A DNA stretch of 64,000 bases from Roseovarius nitratireducens. GTDB taxonomy: Bacteria > Pseudomonadota > Alphaproteobacteria > Rhodobacterales > Rhodobacteraceae. Below, in pieces: positions 26,056 through 35,417 of the stretch (its first letter is position 1; every line of letters starts with the position of its first letter). The stretch covers positions 62,001 through 126,000 of the forward strand of contig NZ_PDNI01000036.1 in the NCBI RefSeq assembly GCF_002925845.1, given 5' to 3'. The notes under the pieces were generated by a model. The model was given only the letters and a program-made list of their open reading frames with translations. It was not told the origin of the DNA and did no database searches. Position numbers and translations under genes: made by a program.

Positions 26056-26610
26056 GCTGCGCGCGATGCGCTCCACGGTCAGGTTGCCGTTGGTGTAGAC
26101 GCAGATATCCGCCGCGATCGCCATCGCCTTGCGGGCGATTTCCTCGGCGGTGTGGTCGGTTTCGGACAGCCCGCGCGCGGCGGCGAGGGCGTACATGCCG
26201 CCCGAGCCGATGGCGGCCACGTCGTGTTCCGGTTCGAGCACGTCGCCCGCGCCGGTGATGACGTAGAGCTGATCGCCATCGGTGACGATGAGCATGGCCT
26301 CGAGCTTTTGCAGGTACTTGTCGGTGCGCCATTCCTTGGCGAGATCGACGCAGGCGCGCTGAAGCTGGCCGGGCGTGGCCTCGAGCCGCGCCTCGAGCTT
26401 TTCCAGAAGGGTGAAGGCGTCCGCCGTGGACCCGGCAAAGCCCGCCACCACGTCGTAGCCGCCGGGCGAGAGGCGGCGCACCTTGCGAGCCGAGCCCTTG
26501 ATCACGGTCTGGCCGAGGCTCACCTGCCCGTCGCCCGCGACGACCACCTCGCCGCCCTTGCGCACGCCGATGATGGTGGTGCCGTGCCAGCCTGGAAATT
26601 CGTCGCTCAT
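26053..26610 (-). CDS. hslV: HslV, peptidase subunit of the HslUV protease
   Basis: 185-residue threonine peptidase of the proteasome-beta family. The propeptide [10 protein letters not shown] precedes the catalytic Thr at position 11 ([11 protein letters not shown]); [19 protein letters not shown] and [14 protein letters not shown] are typical. It forms a double hexamer capped by HslU. Its last codons (TVERIARS) run into a TAG supplied by the RIME-like element, so the native C-terminus may have changed slightly. hslU lies downstream beyond brnTA. Confidence 0.96.
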   Translation of the reverse strand: MSDEFPGWHGTTIIGVRKGGEVVVAGDGQVSLGQTVIKGSARKVRRLSPGGYDVVAGFAGSTADAFTLLEKLEARLEATPGQLQRACVDLAKEWRTDKYLQKLEAMLIVTDGDQLYVITGAGDVLEPEHDVAAIGSGGMYALAAARGLSETDHTAEEIARKAMAIAADICVYTNGNLTVERIARS

Positions 26611-26671
26611 GCGTCCTCCGGTGTGGTTGGCCCTATATGGAAGGGGCGCGCGCGGGGTGCAAGGTCTGTGG

Positions 26672-27820
26672 TCAGCCGAGCAGGTCGCGGGTGATGCGGT
26701 GGAAGATCCGCACACCCGAGGGGATGAGGTCGTCGGGATAGTCGTAATCGGGATTGTGGAGCGCCGGGTGATCCTGTCCGGCGCCGAGAAACAGCATCGC
26801 CGCCCGGGCGGAATGGCCGAAGCGCCCGAAATCCTCGGACGGGCGCATGGGCAGACCGCGCCCGTCATGGGCGAGGCCGAGCGCGTCGAGCGCGGTTTCG
26901 ATGATGCGGGTGGCCTCGGGGTGGTTCTCGGAATGGGCAAAGATGTCATGCCACGCGATCCCGGCGGAGAGATCGTGGGCCGCTGCCGTCTCTGACACCA
27001 GCGTTTCCGCCGCGTTCACGAGGGCCGCCATACGGTCATCGGTGAGCGTGCGCAGCGTGGCGTGGAGGGTCGCGTCACCCGGCGCGATGCCGAAGGCGGG
27101 CGGCCCCATCCGCGCATGTGTCACGGTGGCGAGGGTGAATTCGGCCTCGTCCAGCGTGCCGTGCGACAGCGCCGTGAGATCGGGCATGAGGCGGGCGAGC
27201 GCGGCCATCGGCGAGGTGCCGGTCTCTGGCTGCGAGGCGTGGGCGGAGCGGCCCGTCAGGGTGATTTCCATGCCACGCGAGGCGCAGGTCACGGGACCGG
27301 GGATGAGCGAGACATGGCCTAGGGGCAGGCCGGGAAAATTGTGGAGGGAAAAGGCGTAATCCGGTGAAACAGTGTCGAATCGCGGATCGGCGAGCACGGC
27401 TGCCGCGCCTGCCCCGGTTTCCTCGGCCGGCTGAAACAGCAGCACGGCGCGGCCGCGTTCGGGGCGGGCACGCGACAGCAGGCGGGCGAGGCCCGCGAGG
27501 ATCGCCATGTGCCCATCATGGCCGCAGAGGTGCCCGTTGCCGGGCACGTTCGAGCGATGCGGGGCCGTGCCGGTTTCGGCGATGGGCAGCGCGTCAAGCT
27601 CGCAGCGAAAAAGCACGGTCGGTCCGGGCTCTGCGCCCGCGTAGGTGGCGGCGATGCCGTGGCCGCCGAGGCCGGTGAGCAGGTGATCGGGCGCATGCGG
27701 CCCGAGCGCCGCGGTGACCCGGCGCGCGGTCTCGGCCTCCTTGCCGGAGATCTCGGGGTGGCGGTGCAGGTCGCGGCGGAACGCGGTGAGGTCGGCAACA
27801 TCGGAATTGGTCAGGGTCAT
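26672..27820 (-). CDS. M20 family amidohydrolase
   Basis: 382-residue zinc-dependent amidohydrolase of the M20D/hippurate hydrolase type ([14 protein letters not shown] at the N-terminus, metal-binding [15 protein letters not shown], catalytic PAEETGAGA, and C-terminal RPSEDFGRF). Substrates in this group are N-acyl amino acids or auxin-like conjugates; the one here is unknown. It is separated from hslV by 61 bp on the same strand. A double hairpin (27861-27910) precedes it. Confidence 0.88.
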   Translation of the reverse strand: MTLTNSDVADLTAFRRDLHRHPEISGKEAETARRVTAALGPHAPDHLLTGLGGHGIAATYAGAEPGPTVLFRCELDALPIAETGTAPHRSNVPGNGHLCGHDGHMAILAGLARLLSRARPERGRAVLLFQPAEETGAGAAAVLADPRFDTVSPDYAFSLHNFPGLPLGHVSLIPGPVTCASRGMEITLTGRSAHASQPETGTSPMAALARLMPDLTALSHGTLDEAEFTLATVTHARMGPPAFGIAPGDATLHATLRTLTDDRMAALVNAAETLVSETAAAHDLSAGIAWHDIFAHSENHPEATRIIETALDALGLAHDGRGLPMRPSEDFGRFGHSARAAMLFLGAGQDHPALHNPDYDYPDDLIPSGVRIFHRITRDLLG

Positions 27821-27860
27821 ATGGACTCGCTCATTGCAGCGGGGCGGCTTGGAAAGGAGG

Positions 27861-27910
27861 GCAGCGCCTGCCGGGGGGCAGGCAGGCGCTGCCCGGCGGT
27901 GCCGCCGGGC
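27861..27910. repeat. Two adjacent hairpins ahead of the amidohydrolase
   Basis: A 12 bp perfect inverted repeat GCAGCGCCTGCC/GGCAGGCGCTGC (27861-27872 and 27881-27892) is followed without gap by GCCCGGCGG/CCGCCGGGC (27891-27899 and 27902-27910). The arms share two bases, so the two stems are mutually limiting. They sit 41-90 bases upstream of the start codon; attenuation or a dispersed palindromic repeat are both possible. Confidence 0.5.
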
Positions 27911-27980
27911 GAGGGATATCCGCGATTGTGGCGCGTCATGCCAATCTCTTCATGAGGCGATCATGCGGATATCGGCGCAA

Positions 27981-28010
27981 AAGAAAAGGGCCGCGCGGGG
28001 CGCGGCCCTT
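27981..28010 (-). terminator. Rho-independent terminator of the addBA-trxA operon
   Basis: On the minus strand AAGGGCCGCG, a 5-base loop, and CGCGGCCCTT form a perfect 10 bp stem, followed by TTCTT then further T-rich bases. It lies 22 bases after the trxA stop. Confidence 0.85.
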
Positions 28011-28031
28011 CGCTCTCGACCTTTCCGGGTC

Positions 28032-28352
28032 TCAGATGCTGTCTTCGATCCAGCTTTGCAGCGCGGCCTTGGGGGCGGCGCCGGCGCGGTTGGAGATCAC
28101 CTCGCCGTCCTTGAAGATGAACAGCGCGGGGATGCCGCGCACGCCCATCGCCACGGCGGAGTTGGGGTTGCTGTCGACATCGACTTTGGCGACCTTGATC
28201 TTGCCTTCCATCTCGGTGGCAAGCTCTTCGAGGGCGGGGCCGATCTGCTTGCAGGGGCCGCACCATTCGGCCCAGAAATCCACCACGACGGGGATATCGG
28301 AATTCTTTACCTCGGCGTCGAAGGTGGCATCGGTTACGGCGACGGTGGCCAT
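28032..28352 (-). CDS. trxA: Thioredoxin 1
   Basis: 106-residue thioredoxin with active site WCGPC ([18 protein letters not shown]), buried Asp in DFWAEW, and cis-proline in [11 protein letters not shown]. General cytoplasmic disulfide reductant. The second of two close ATGs (28352) is chosen, with AAGGAG eight bases ahead. It lies 48 bp after addA and ends the long operon with a strong terminator. Confidence 0.97.
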   Translation of the reverse strand: MATVAVTDATFDAEVKNSDIPVVVDFWAEWCGPCKQIGPALEELATEMEGKIKVAKVDVDSNPNSAVAMGVRGIPALFIFKDGEVISNRAGAAPKAALQSWIEDSI

Positions 28353-28400
28353 CGGCATTACTCCTTGTGTGTGGAACTGTGTCCGGAACTTGCGCTGAAC

Positions 28401-31400
28401 CTATGTAGCCCCGCCCCCGGCGTCAAGCTGTCCCGCCCGCATCAGCGCCGCGGTCACGAGGGCGTGTGGCAGCGGCATCAGCGTGGCGGTGCGCGTCCAG
28501 AGGAGCGCGGTCTCGACCTTGCGGTCAGGGTAGATCGCGGTGAGCGCGTGGGCATAGGCGCCCATCTGCCGCAACAGGCCCTCGGGGGTATCCTCGGGGC
28601 GGTCGGGCAGCACGGCGTTGGTCTTGAAATCGACGGCAAGCACGCGGTCGGGTGCGAGGATCAGCCGGTCGATCACCCCGTGGATGCGCCGCCCGCCAAG
28701 CGCGTCGAGCGCGGCGGAAACAGGCACCTCGGCGAGCGCATCGGCGGTGAAGAGGTGGGCGAGCGTGGGCTTGCCCAGCACCTTCTCCGCCTCGGCGAGC
28801 AGGAGCGCGATCTCTTCCTCGCCGGCGGCGTCGGGGCCGTGGCAGAGCAGGGTGCGGGCGGCGGCGGGGCGGTCAGTGGTGGGTAGCGGCGGCAGGATTT
28901 CCAGCAGGCGATGGACCTGCCGCCCGCGGCGCTTGGCGGCGGCCTCGTCAAGCCCGCCCTCGCCGGGCAGCGTGGTGGCGCCGCCGAGATCAGACGGGTT
29001 CAGGGTCTTTGGCGCGGTGTCATGCGCGGGGGCGTGGGCGGCGAAGAGCGGATCGAGGATTGTCTCTGCCCCAGGGGCCAGTTGGGCCGTATCAGTGCCT
29101 GTTTCCGGCCAGGCTCCGGCCTCGAGCCGGAGGCCGTCGCCGGTCGGGAAGGCGTGCGGTCTTGCCCCCGCCGTGGCGAGACCCGCGCGAATGCGGTCAT
29201 GCCACGCCGCCCCGTCGGAGCCGAGGTCGCCCGCCGCCGCGACGATCAGCCATTTCTCGGCCCGGGTCATGGCGACGTAGAGCAGGCGGTCGCGCTCGGT
29301 CAGTTGCGCGGCCTGGCCGGTTTCGGCGGCGGTGGTGAGGGCCCCTGGCATCTCGTCCTTGTTGCCGCGCCAGAACGGGGTGCCCTCGTGCATGACGATG
29401 GCCGGGGCGGTGGGCGCGTTCCATTTCCCGGCCTGCGGCAGGATGACCACCGGTGCCTCCAGCCCCTTGGCGCCGTGCACGGTCATCACGCGGATGCGGT
29501 CTCCGGCGCTGTCCATCTGGCGCTTGATCTCCATCTCGTCGGTTTCCATCCAGACGAGAAAGCCGGTGAGGCTGCTGACGGCGCGGCCCTCGTAGGTCAT
29601 CGCCTGCGCGAGCAACGCGTCGATGCCGTCCTCGGCCTCGGGGCCGAGCCGGGCGAGCAGGCGGCGGCGGCCCTCGTGGCGGGTGAGCATCCGCTCGATC
29701 AGGTCGTAGGGGCGCAGGAAGTCGGCATGGTCGCGCAGGTCGTCGAGGATGGCGAGGGTCTCGGGGTGGGCCGCGCGGGCGGCGTGCAGCGCCTCCCACA
29801 GGGTGCGGCGGCCGCGACGGGCGGCAAGGTCGAAAAGCTGTGCTTCGGTGAAGCCGAAGAGTGGCGAGCGCAGCGCGGTGGCGAGCGCGAGGTCGTCATC
29901 CCCGGTGGCGAGGAAGGACAGGAGCGCGGCGAGGTCGCGCACCGCAAGTTCGCCGCCGACCTTGAGCCGGTCTGCTCCGGCGACGGGCAGGTCGGCGGAT
30001 TTGCAGGCGCGGATGATCTCGTGAAACAGGCGGCTGCGGCTGCGCACGAGGATCAGCACGTCGCCCGCCCGCATCAGCCGCGCGCCGCCCTCTGCGTCGC
30101 GGTCGGGGATGGCGGTGCGCGCGTCTAGCAGCGCGCGGATATGGTCGGCGATATGGCGGGCAAGGATCACCGCCGGGTCGGTCTCGGCGGGGATATCGAC
30201 GGGGTGATGCCAGGGCGGCGGCTCGGCGCTTTCGGGCTTGGCCACGGGCGGCCAGAGATCGACCCGGCCGGGCAGCGTATCGAAGAAGGCTATGTGGCTC
30301 TGATCCGGCGCGAAACCGCTGTCTTCGGCCCCGGAGAGGCACGTATCCACCGCCCGCAGGATGGCCTGTGAGGAGCGGAAGGAATAGTCGAGCCGACGCT
30401 CTTGCAGGGGGGTGCCGGTGGCGTCGAGCCGGAGGCCGAATTCCTGCCGCATCCGGTCGAACTCGCGCGCGTCGGCGCCCTGGAAGGAATAGATCGACTG
30501 TTTGCGGTCGCCCACCACGAAGAGCGTGCGCCGCACGTCCGCGCGCGCGCCCGCGCCGGCGGTGAATTCCTGTGCCAGCCGCTCGATCACCTGCCATTGC
30601 ACGGGGCTGGTGTCCTGCGCCTCGTCCACGAGGATATGGTCGATCCCGCCATCGAGCCGGTAGAGCACCCATGCGGCGACCGAGGGATCGGTGAGCAGGT
30701 CGCGGGCGCGCAGGATCAGGTCGTCGAAATCCAGCAGGCCACGACGCTGTTTCGTGCGGGAATAGAGCCGAATGAAGACCTGCGCGAAATCGTGGAGCGC
30801 GCGGGTGCGTTCGACGGTGAGGAGCGCGAGGCGGGCCTCGCGGGCCATTTCGACACGCGCCATCCATTGCTCGATCTCGTCCATGATCGGGGCGAGCGCC
30901 TCGCGCGCCGTCTTGGTGGGAAAGCTGCCGATCTTGGCCGAGAACGGGGCTTTGGCCGACGCGCCGGTGAGAAACACGCTTTCGAGTACCGGCAGCGCGC
31001 CGAAATCGAGCGTGGTGAGCGCGGCGAGTTTCTCGGCGGCCTTGACGTCGTTGGAGGAACTCGCGCGCAGCACCGGCAGGAGCTGGTCGAGCAGCGCGCC
31101 CTCAGAGCCGAGAAAGACCCGGGCGGCGATGCTTTCGCGGCTCAGATCGCCGGGTTGATCAAGCAGCGCGCAGAGCGCGGCATCGTCGGGCGCGGTGGTG
31201 AAATCGGCCTGTCTGGCGAGGATGTCCCTTGCCAGCGCATCGAGGCTCTCGTCGGCGTGGTGGCGCGCGAGCGCGGCGAGCACCGGGGCCTCGCGACCGG
31301 CGGCGATCTCCTCAACGATCTCGGCGCGCAGCAGGCGTGCGGTCTGGTCGTCGATCTCTGCGAAATCCGGTGTCACGCCCGACTCCAACGGAAACCGGCG

Positions 31401-31796
31401 CAGGAGCGCGGCGCAGAAGGCGTGGATGGTCTGGATGCGCAGGCCGCCCGGCGTCTCGATCGCCTGCGCGAAGAGGCGGCGCGCGCGGCGCAGCATGTCG
31501 GGGCCGGTTTCGCCGTCGTGACCGAGATCGCCGAGCGCCGCCGCGAGGGCGCCATCGGGCATCATCGCCCATGTGCCGAGCGTGTCGAACAGGCGGATTT
31601 GCATCTCGCTGGCAGCGGCCTTGGTGTAGGTCAGGCACAGGATGTGCTGCGGGTTGACGCCGTCGAGCAGGAGCCGCGCCACCCGGTTGGTAAGCACCCG
31701 GGTCTTGCCCGACCCGGCATTGGCCGAAAGCCAGGTGGAGCGGTCGGGCCGCGCGGCGATGATCTGCGCGAGGGAGGCGGGGTGGAGCGTGGTCAT
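28401..31796 (-). CDS. addA: AddA, helicase-nuclease subunit of the AddAB recombination complex
   Basis: 1131-residue UvrD/Rep-type helicase with a C-terminal RecB-type nuclease. Visible: Walker A SANAGSGKT with Lys31, QTIHAFCAALLRRFP, motif II DEAQDTSP, motif III VVGDRKQSIYSFQGAD, motif VI LYVAMTRAEKW, and the nuclease motif VLAVDFKTN near the end. With AddB it resects double-strand breaks and loads RecA. Its start overlaps the addB stop by four bases. Confidence 0.96.
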   Translation of the reverse strand: MTTLHPASLAQIIAARPDRSTWLSANAGSGKTRVLTNRVARLLLDGVNPQHILCLTYTKAAASEMQIRLFDTLGTWAMMPDGALAAALGDLGHDGETGPDMLRRARRLFAQAIETPGGLRIQTIHAFCAALLRRFPLESGVTPDFAEIDDQTARLLRAEIVEEIAAGREAPVLAALARHHADESLDALARDILARQADFTTAPDDAALCALLDQPGDLSRESIAARVFLGSEGALLDQLLPVLRASSSNDVKAAEKLAALTTLDFGALPVLESVFLTGASAKAPFSAKIGSFPTKTAREALAPIMDEIEQWMARVEMAREARLALLTVERTRALHDFAQVFIRLYSRTKQRRGLLDFDDLILRARDLLTDPSVAAWVLYRLDGGIDHILVDEAQDTSPVQWQVIERLAQEFTAGAGARADVRRTLFVVGDRKQSIYSFQGADAREFDRMRQEFGLRLDATGTPLQERRLDYSFRSSQAILRAVDTCLSGAEDSGFAPDQSHIAFFDTLPGRVDLWPPVAKPESAEPPPWHHPVDIPAETDPAVILARHIADHIRALLDARTAIPDRDAEGGARLMRAGDVLILVRSRSRLFHEIIRACKSADLPVAGADRLKVGGELAVRDLAALLSFLATGDDDLALATALRSPLFGFTEAQLFDLAARRGRRTLWEALHAARAAHPETLAILDDLRDHADFLRPYDLIERMLTRHEGRRRLLARLGPEAEDGIDALLAQAMTYEGRAVSSLTGFLVWMETDEMEIKRQMDSAGDRIRVMTVHGAKGLEAPVVILPQAGKWNAPTAPAIVMHEGTPFWRGNKDEMPGALTTAAETGQAAQLTERDRLLYVAMTRAEKWLIVAAAGDLGSDGAAWHDRIRAGLATAGARPHAFPTGDGLRLEAGAWPETGTDTAQLAPGAETILDPLFAAHAPAHDTAPKTLNPSDLGGATTLPGEGGLDEAAAKRRGRQVHRLLEILPPLPTTDRPAAARTLLCHGPDAAGEEEIALLLAEAEKVLGKPTLAHLFTADALAEVPVSAALDALGGRRIHGVIDRLILAPDRVLAVDFKTNAVLPDRPEDTPEGLLRQMGAYAHALTAIYPDRKVETALLWTRTATLMPLPHALVTAALMRAGQLDAGGGAT

Positions 31797-34741
31797 TGGC
31801 CGACCTTCATGCGCTGCGGCGGATCGGTGATGTCCCATTCGCCGTGGCGGGCGAGCTGATCGTAATCGCCGCGTGCCTCGGTGGTGCGCGGGGCTCGGCG
31901 GGCGACATAGCCGGTCGCGGGGTCGCCGTAGGCGGCGATCAGCGCGGCAAGCTCTGACAGGATGCGCGCGGGCGGCATCTCGTCTAGCGGGGCGTCGATC
32001 TCGCCGGGCTTGGCGCCCATGCCGATATAGGCGGCGCGCCGCACCGGCATCGGGCCGAGATCGTCGAAATCACCGCGCTCGACCATCGCAGCCTCGAGCA
32101 GGAGCTGTTTGTTGAAATGCGCCTGTTCCTTTTTGCCCGGCGGGGTGCCGGTCTTGTAATCGTAGAGCAGCGCGCGGCCTTGCGGGTCGATGTCGATGCG
32201 GTCGGCCTTGCCGGTGAGGGTGAAGGGCGGATCGGCGAGCCGCAGCGTCGCGGGGCGTTCAAGCGCGGCGGGGGTGGCCCCGGCGCGGCGGGCGGTTTCC
32301 TGGGCCACGAACCATTGGGCGACCCGCTCCATCCGTGCGAGCCAGAGCGCGCGTGCCTCGGCCCAGGGCACGGTTTGGGCCAGAACAGTCTCTGTCATTT
32401 CCATCAAGGCGGCAGCGGTAAGCCGCTCGGGGTGGTCGCGCGTCTCGGCGATGAATCGCTCGAGGATGGTGTGGTGCACGATGCCGCGCAGGAGCGCGTC
32501 GGGCACCTTCATCAGCGGGTCGAGCGGGCGCAGCCGCAGAATGTGGCGGGCATAGATGGCGTATGGATCGCGGATCAGGGTCTGGATCTCGGTCACGCTC
32601 AACCGGTGGGGGCGCAGATCGGGCGGTGGGCAGGGCGCGGGGCGCGGGGCGCGCGGCTCCTCGCCCGGTGTTTCGAGCAGGGCGGCGCGGTGCAGCCAGT
32701 CCCGGCCGCGCGCGCGCATCGCGTCGAGCGTTTCGGGGCCGCCCTGATCGGGCAGGCCGCCGAGCAGGTTCTGCACCCGGTTGAGCCAGCGAGAGACCAC
32801 CGTCTGCGCATCCGACGAGCGCACCGAGCGGGTGAGCCAGACCTCGCGCGCCGCGATCGCCTGCTGGAAATCATGCGCCTGAAGCCCGATGCGCCGCTCT
32901 GGCAGCAACAGCCCTGCCTGAACCCGCAGCGCCCGGTTGAGCCACGGGTCGGGCGGGGGCGGATCGGGCCAGCCGCCCTCGTTGAGCCCGCCGAGAATGA
33001 GCAGGTCGGCGCCCTGCACCCGTGCCTCGAGCGTGCCCCAGATGCGGATGCGGGGATGCGGCTCGACCGGGTCGCGCGCCTCGCGCGCGGCAAGCGCGTC
33101 GTGGACGAGGCGGCCATAGTCGAGCGCGGTCATGGTGCCGCCAGAGGCGGCCTCGGCGGCCAGCTCGTCCATCGCGGCGCGGGCCTCTTCGCCGGCGGCC
33201 TTGTCCCAGAGCGTGCCCGCGCCGTCCGGGGCCTCGGCCCCGCGGGCAATCCGCTCTGCCAGCGCGCGGTGGGCGGTCACGAGCAGGCCGAGCGGGTCGG
33301 GACCGGGCCGGTCGCGACCGATCAGGCAGGTGCAGACCCAGTCGATCCATTGGGCGATGGCGGGCTCTTCGCGTTGCCGGGCGGCGGCCCAGGCGCGCAG
33401 GCCGCCCGTCTCGGGATAGGGCGGGCCGTGGCGGCGGAGGTGATGCTCCAGCAGGCCGGTGAGCCGCAGGTGGGTGCCGCGCCCCGCGCCGGTGTGGGTC
33501 AGCGGGTGCTTGAGCAGGGCGAGCAGCGCGTCGGCCCCGGTGCGGTCGGCGAAGAGATCGGCGACGTGGCGCAGGAACCGCCCCGGTGGCGAGAGGTGTA
33601 GCGGCTGACCAGCGCTGTCATCGGGCAGGATGCGCCAGCGGTCGAGCGCGGCGGTGACCTGTCGGCTGAGCGTGCGGTCGGGGGTGATGAGGGCGGCGGT
33701 GATCCCCTCCTCGGCGGCGGCGCGCAGGCGCATGGCGATGGCCAGCGCCTCGCGCCGCGTGTCGGGTGCCTCGAGCAGGGTGACGTGCTGCATCGCCCCG
33801 GGGATGTCGGCGAGCGCCGGGCCGTCACGCAGCCATTGATCCGTCACCGGTGCGGGCCGCAGCGCCAGCGACACGAGCCGGTTGCGCGCGGGGCAGGGCG
33901 GTGGGGTGTCATGCCAGGGCCGGACCGCGTCCGGTGCGATCCCGGCGCCGTGCACGAGGCGGGCAAAGCGGAATTGCGGGTGGTCCTCGGACACCATGGG
34001 ATCGGTCAGGGCGCCCCAGACATGCGCGGGCGCGTCGAAATCGAAGCCCGGCAGCACCACCGCCCCCTGCGGCAGCCGCGCCACCGCCTGCATCAGCAAA
34101 TGCGTCGCCCCGCGCGAGCCGGTCGACCCGGCAACGATCACGGGGTGGTCGGGGGGTGTTTCGGCCCAGGCCGCGATGAGCGCCTCGACCACGCGGCGCT
34201 GGCGCGCCTCGGCGTCGGGCGCGTCGGCGCCGCTGTCGAAGAAGGGTCGGAGGATGCCGAGAAAGGTCTTGATCCGTGCCCAGTGCCCGGACTGATCCGC
34301 GATGTCGAGTGCGGCGATGGTCTCGGGGGCGACACCCTCGCCGTGCATCTCGTCGATGAGTTTGGCGAGGCTGTCGGCGAGGCCGAAGACGGCACTGCGC
34401 GGCGCGATATCGGGCGCGCGGTCGAGCAGCGCCGAGACGAGCTGCGCCAGTTCCAGCTGCCGCCGCAGGCGCGGGGCGGGGGGCGGCAGGCGGCCCGCCT
34501 GCCAGCTTTCGCCGAGATCGGTGACGAGGCTCAGACGTGGCAGAAGGCCGGGCGGCCCGTCGTCGAGGATGTCGCGCAGGCGGCGGGCCATGCGGCGGGT
34601 GTTGACGATGATCTGTACCCGCGCCAGCGCCTCGGGGGGCGCATCGCCGAGCCGTGCGCGCAGGCCGTCGATTAGCGCGCGGGGAAAATCGACGCCCGGC
34701 GCGAGGCCGAAGATTCGGGGGGCGGAATCAGTCTCGAACAT
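31793..34741 (-). CDS. addB: AddB, nuclease subunit of the AddAB complex
   Basis: 982-residue protein of the alphaproteobacterial AddB type: an inactivated helicase-like N-terminal half (RLSLVTDLGE, VIVAGSTGSRGATHLL), the LLILGGLNEGGWPDPPPPDPW motif, and a C-terminal RecB-type nuclease with DPYAIYARHILRLRPLDPL and LLYDYKTGTPPGKKEQ. Processes one strand at DNA ends. It overlaps murU by 14 bases at its start and addA by four at its end, so it is a tightly packed operon. Confidence 0.95.
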   Translation of the reverse strand: MFETDSAPRIFGLAPGVDFPRALIDGLRARLGDAPPEALARVQIIVNTRRMARRLRDILDDGPPGLLPRLSLVTDLGESWQAGRLPPPAPRLRRQLELAQLVSALLDRAPDIAPRSAVFGLADSLAKLIDEMHGEGVAPETIAALDIADQSGHWARIKTFLGILRPFFDSGADAPDAEARQRRVVEALIAAWAETPPDHPVIVAGSTGSRGATHLLMQAVARLPQGAVVLPGFDFDAPAHVWGALTDPMVSEDHPQFRFARLVHGAGIAPDAVRPWHDTPPPCPARNRLVSLALRPAPVTDQWLRDGPALADIPGAMQHVTLLEAPDTRREALAIAMRLRAAAEEGITAALITPDRTLSRQVTAALDRWRILPDDSAGQPLHLSPPGRFLRHVADLFADRTGADALLALLKHPLTHTGAGRGTHLRLTGLLEHHLRRHGPPYPETGGLRAWAAARQREEPAIAQWIDWVCTCLIGRDRPGPDPLGLLVTAHRALAERIARGAEAPDGAGTLWDKAAGEEARAAMDELAAEAASGGTMTALDYGRLVHDALAAREARDPVEPHPRIRIWGTLEARVQGADLLILGGLNEGGWPDPPPPDPWLNRALRVQAGLLLPERRIGLQAHDFQQAIAAREVWLTRSVRSSDAQTVVSRWLNRVQNLLGGLPDQGGPETLDAMRARGRDWLHRAALLETPGEEPRAPRPAPCPPPDLRPHRLSVTEIQTLIRDPYAIYARHILRLRPLDPLMKVPDALLRGIVHHTILERFIAETRDHPERLTAAALMEMTETVLAQTVPWAEARALWLARMERVAQWFVAQETARRAGATPAALERPATLRLADPPFTLTGKADRIDIDPQGRALLYDYKTGTPPGKKEQAHFNKQLLLEAAMVERGDFDDLGPMPVRRAAYIGMGAKPGEIDAPLDEMPPARILSELAALIAAYGDPATGYVARRAPRTTEARGDYDQLARHGEWDITDPPQRMKVGQ

Positions 34742-35417
34742 GGCCGGATTTCAGCATGTCTTCGGCCACCGCGATGCCCCCGGGGTGGCCGACATCGCAC
34801 CAGTGCCCCGGGTAGATTGCGCCGAAAAGGCGGCCCTCGGCGGCGAGCGCGTCCCACACGCGGTTGAGCGAGAAGGCGCGGTCGGGGATGTCGGCGAGGC
34901 AGGCGGGGTCGATCACCTGCACGCCGGAATAGACGAGGCCCGGATCGCGGGAGAGGCGGCCATCGGGGGCCCGCGTGAAATCGCCCGGCCCGGCATGGCC
35001 AAGGGTGCGGTCGGGCGGCAGGCACAGCAGCAGCGCGCCCATGCGCGCGCCGTCCCAGCGGGCTGCGAGATGCGAAAGCGGGTTCGGTCCGCGCCAGACC
35101 GCGTCGGAATTCATCGTCAGCACCGGACCCGCGCCGAGATGTGGCAGCGCCGCGCGCAGACCGCCGCCGGTGTCGAGGATATCGGGCGTCTCGTGCGAGA
35201 GCAGGATGCCGCGCCCGTCGAGATGCGCGGCCAGTTGCGGGGCGCGGTAGTGGAGGTTGACCACCGTGCGGGGCGGGGCATAGTCCGCCACGAGGTCGAG
35301 CGCGTGATCGATGAGCGGGCGCCCGGCGACCTCGACCAGCGGCTTGGGGCGGTCCTGCGTGAGCGTGCCCATGCGCGTGCCGAAGCCTGCGGCGAAGATC
35401 ATGACCGGAAAGCTCAT
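34728..35417 (-). CDS. murU: Sugar-1-phosphate nucleotidyltransferase, MurU-like
   Basis: 229-residue nucleotidyltransferase with the NTP-binding loop MIFAAGFGTRMGTLTQDRPK and metal/sugar site segments VLTMNSDAVW and YPGHWCDVG. Next to amgK it fits N-acetylmuramate alpha-1-phosphate uridylyltransferase of the peptidoglycan recycling bypass. The start overlaps the amgK stop by four bases. A general mannose-1-phosphate guanylyltransferase role cannot be excluded from sequence alone. Confidence 0.83.
   Translation of the reverse strand: MSFPVMIFAAGFGTRMGTLTQDRPKPLVEVAGRPLIDHALDLVADYAPPRTVVNLHYRAPQLAAHLDGRGILLSHETPDILDTGGGLRAALPHLGAGPVLTMNSDAVWRGPNPLSHLAARWDGARMGALLLCLPPDRTLGHAGPGDFTRAPDGRLSRDPGLVYSGVQVIDPACLADIPDRAFSLNRVWDALAAEGRLFGAIYPGHWCDVGHPGGIAVAEDMLKSGHVRD

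Noticed and set aside
34728-35417. Calling this gene mannose-1-phosphate guanylyltransferase
   Set aside because: Length (229 residues) and direct coupling to an AmgK-like kinase fit MurU better.
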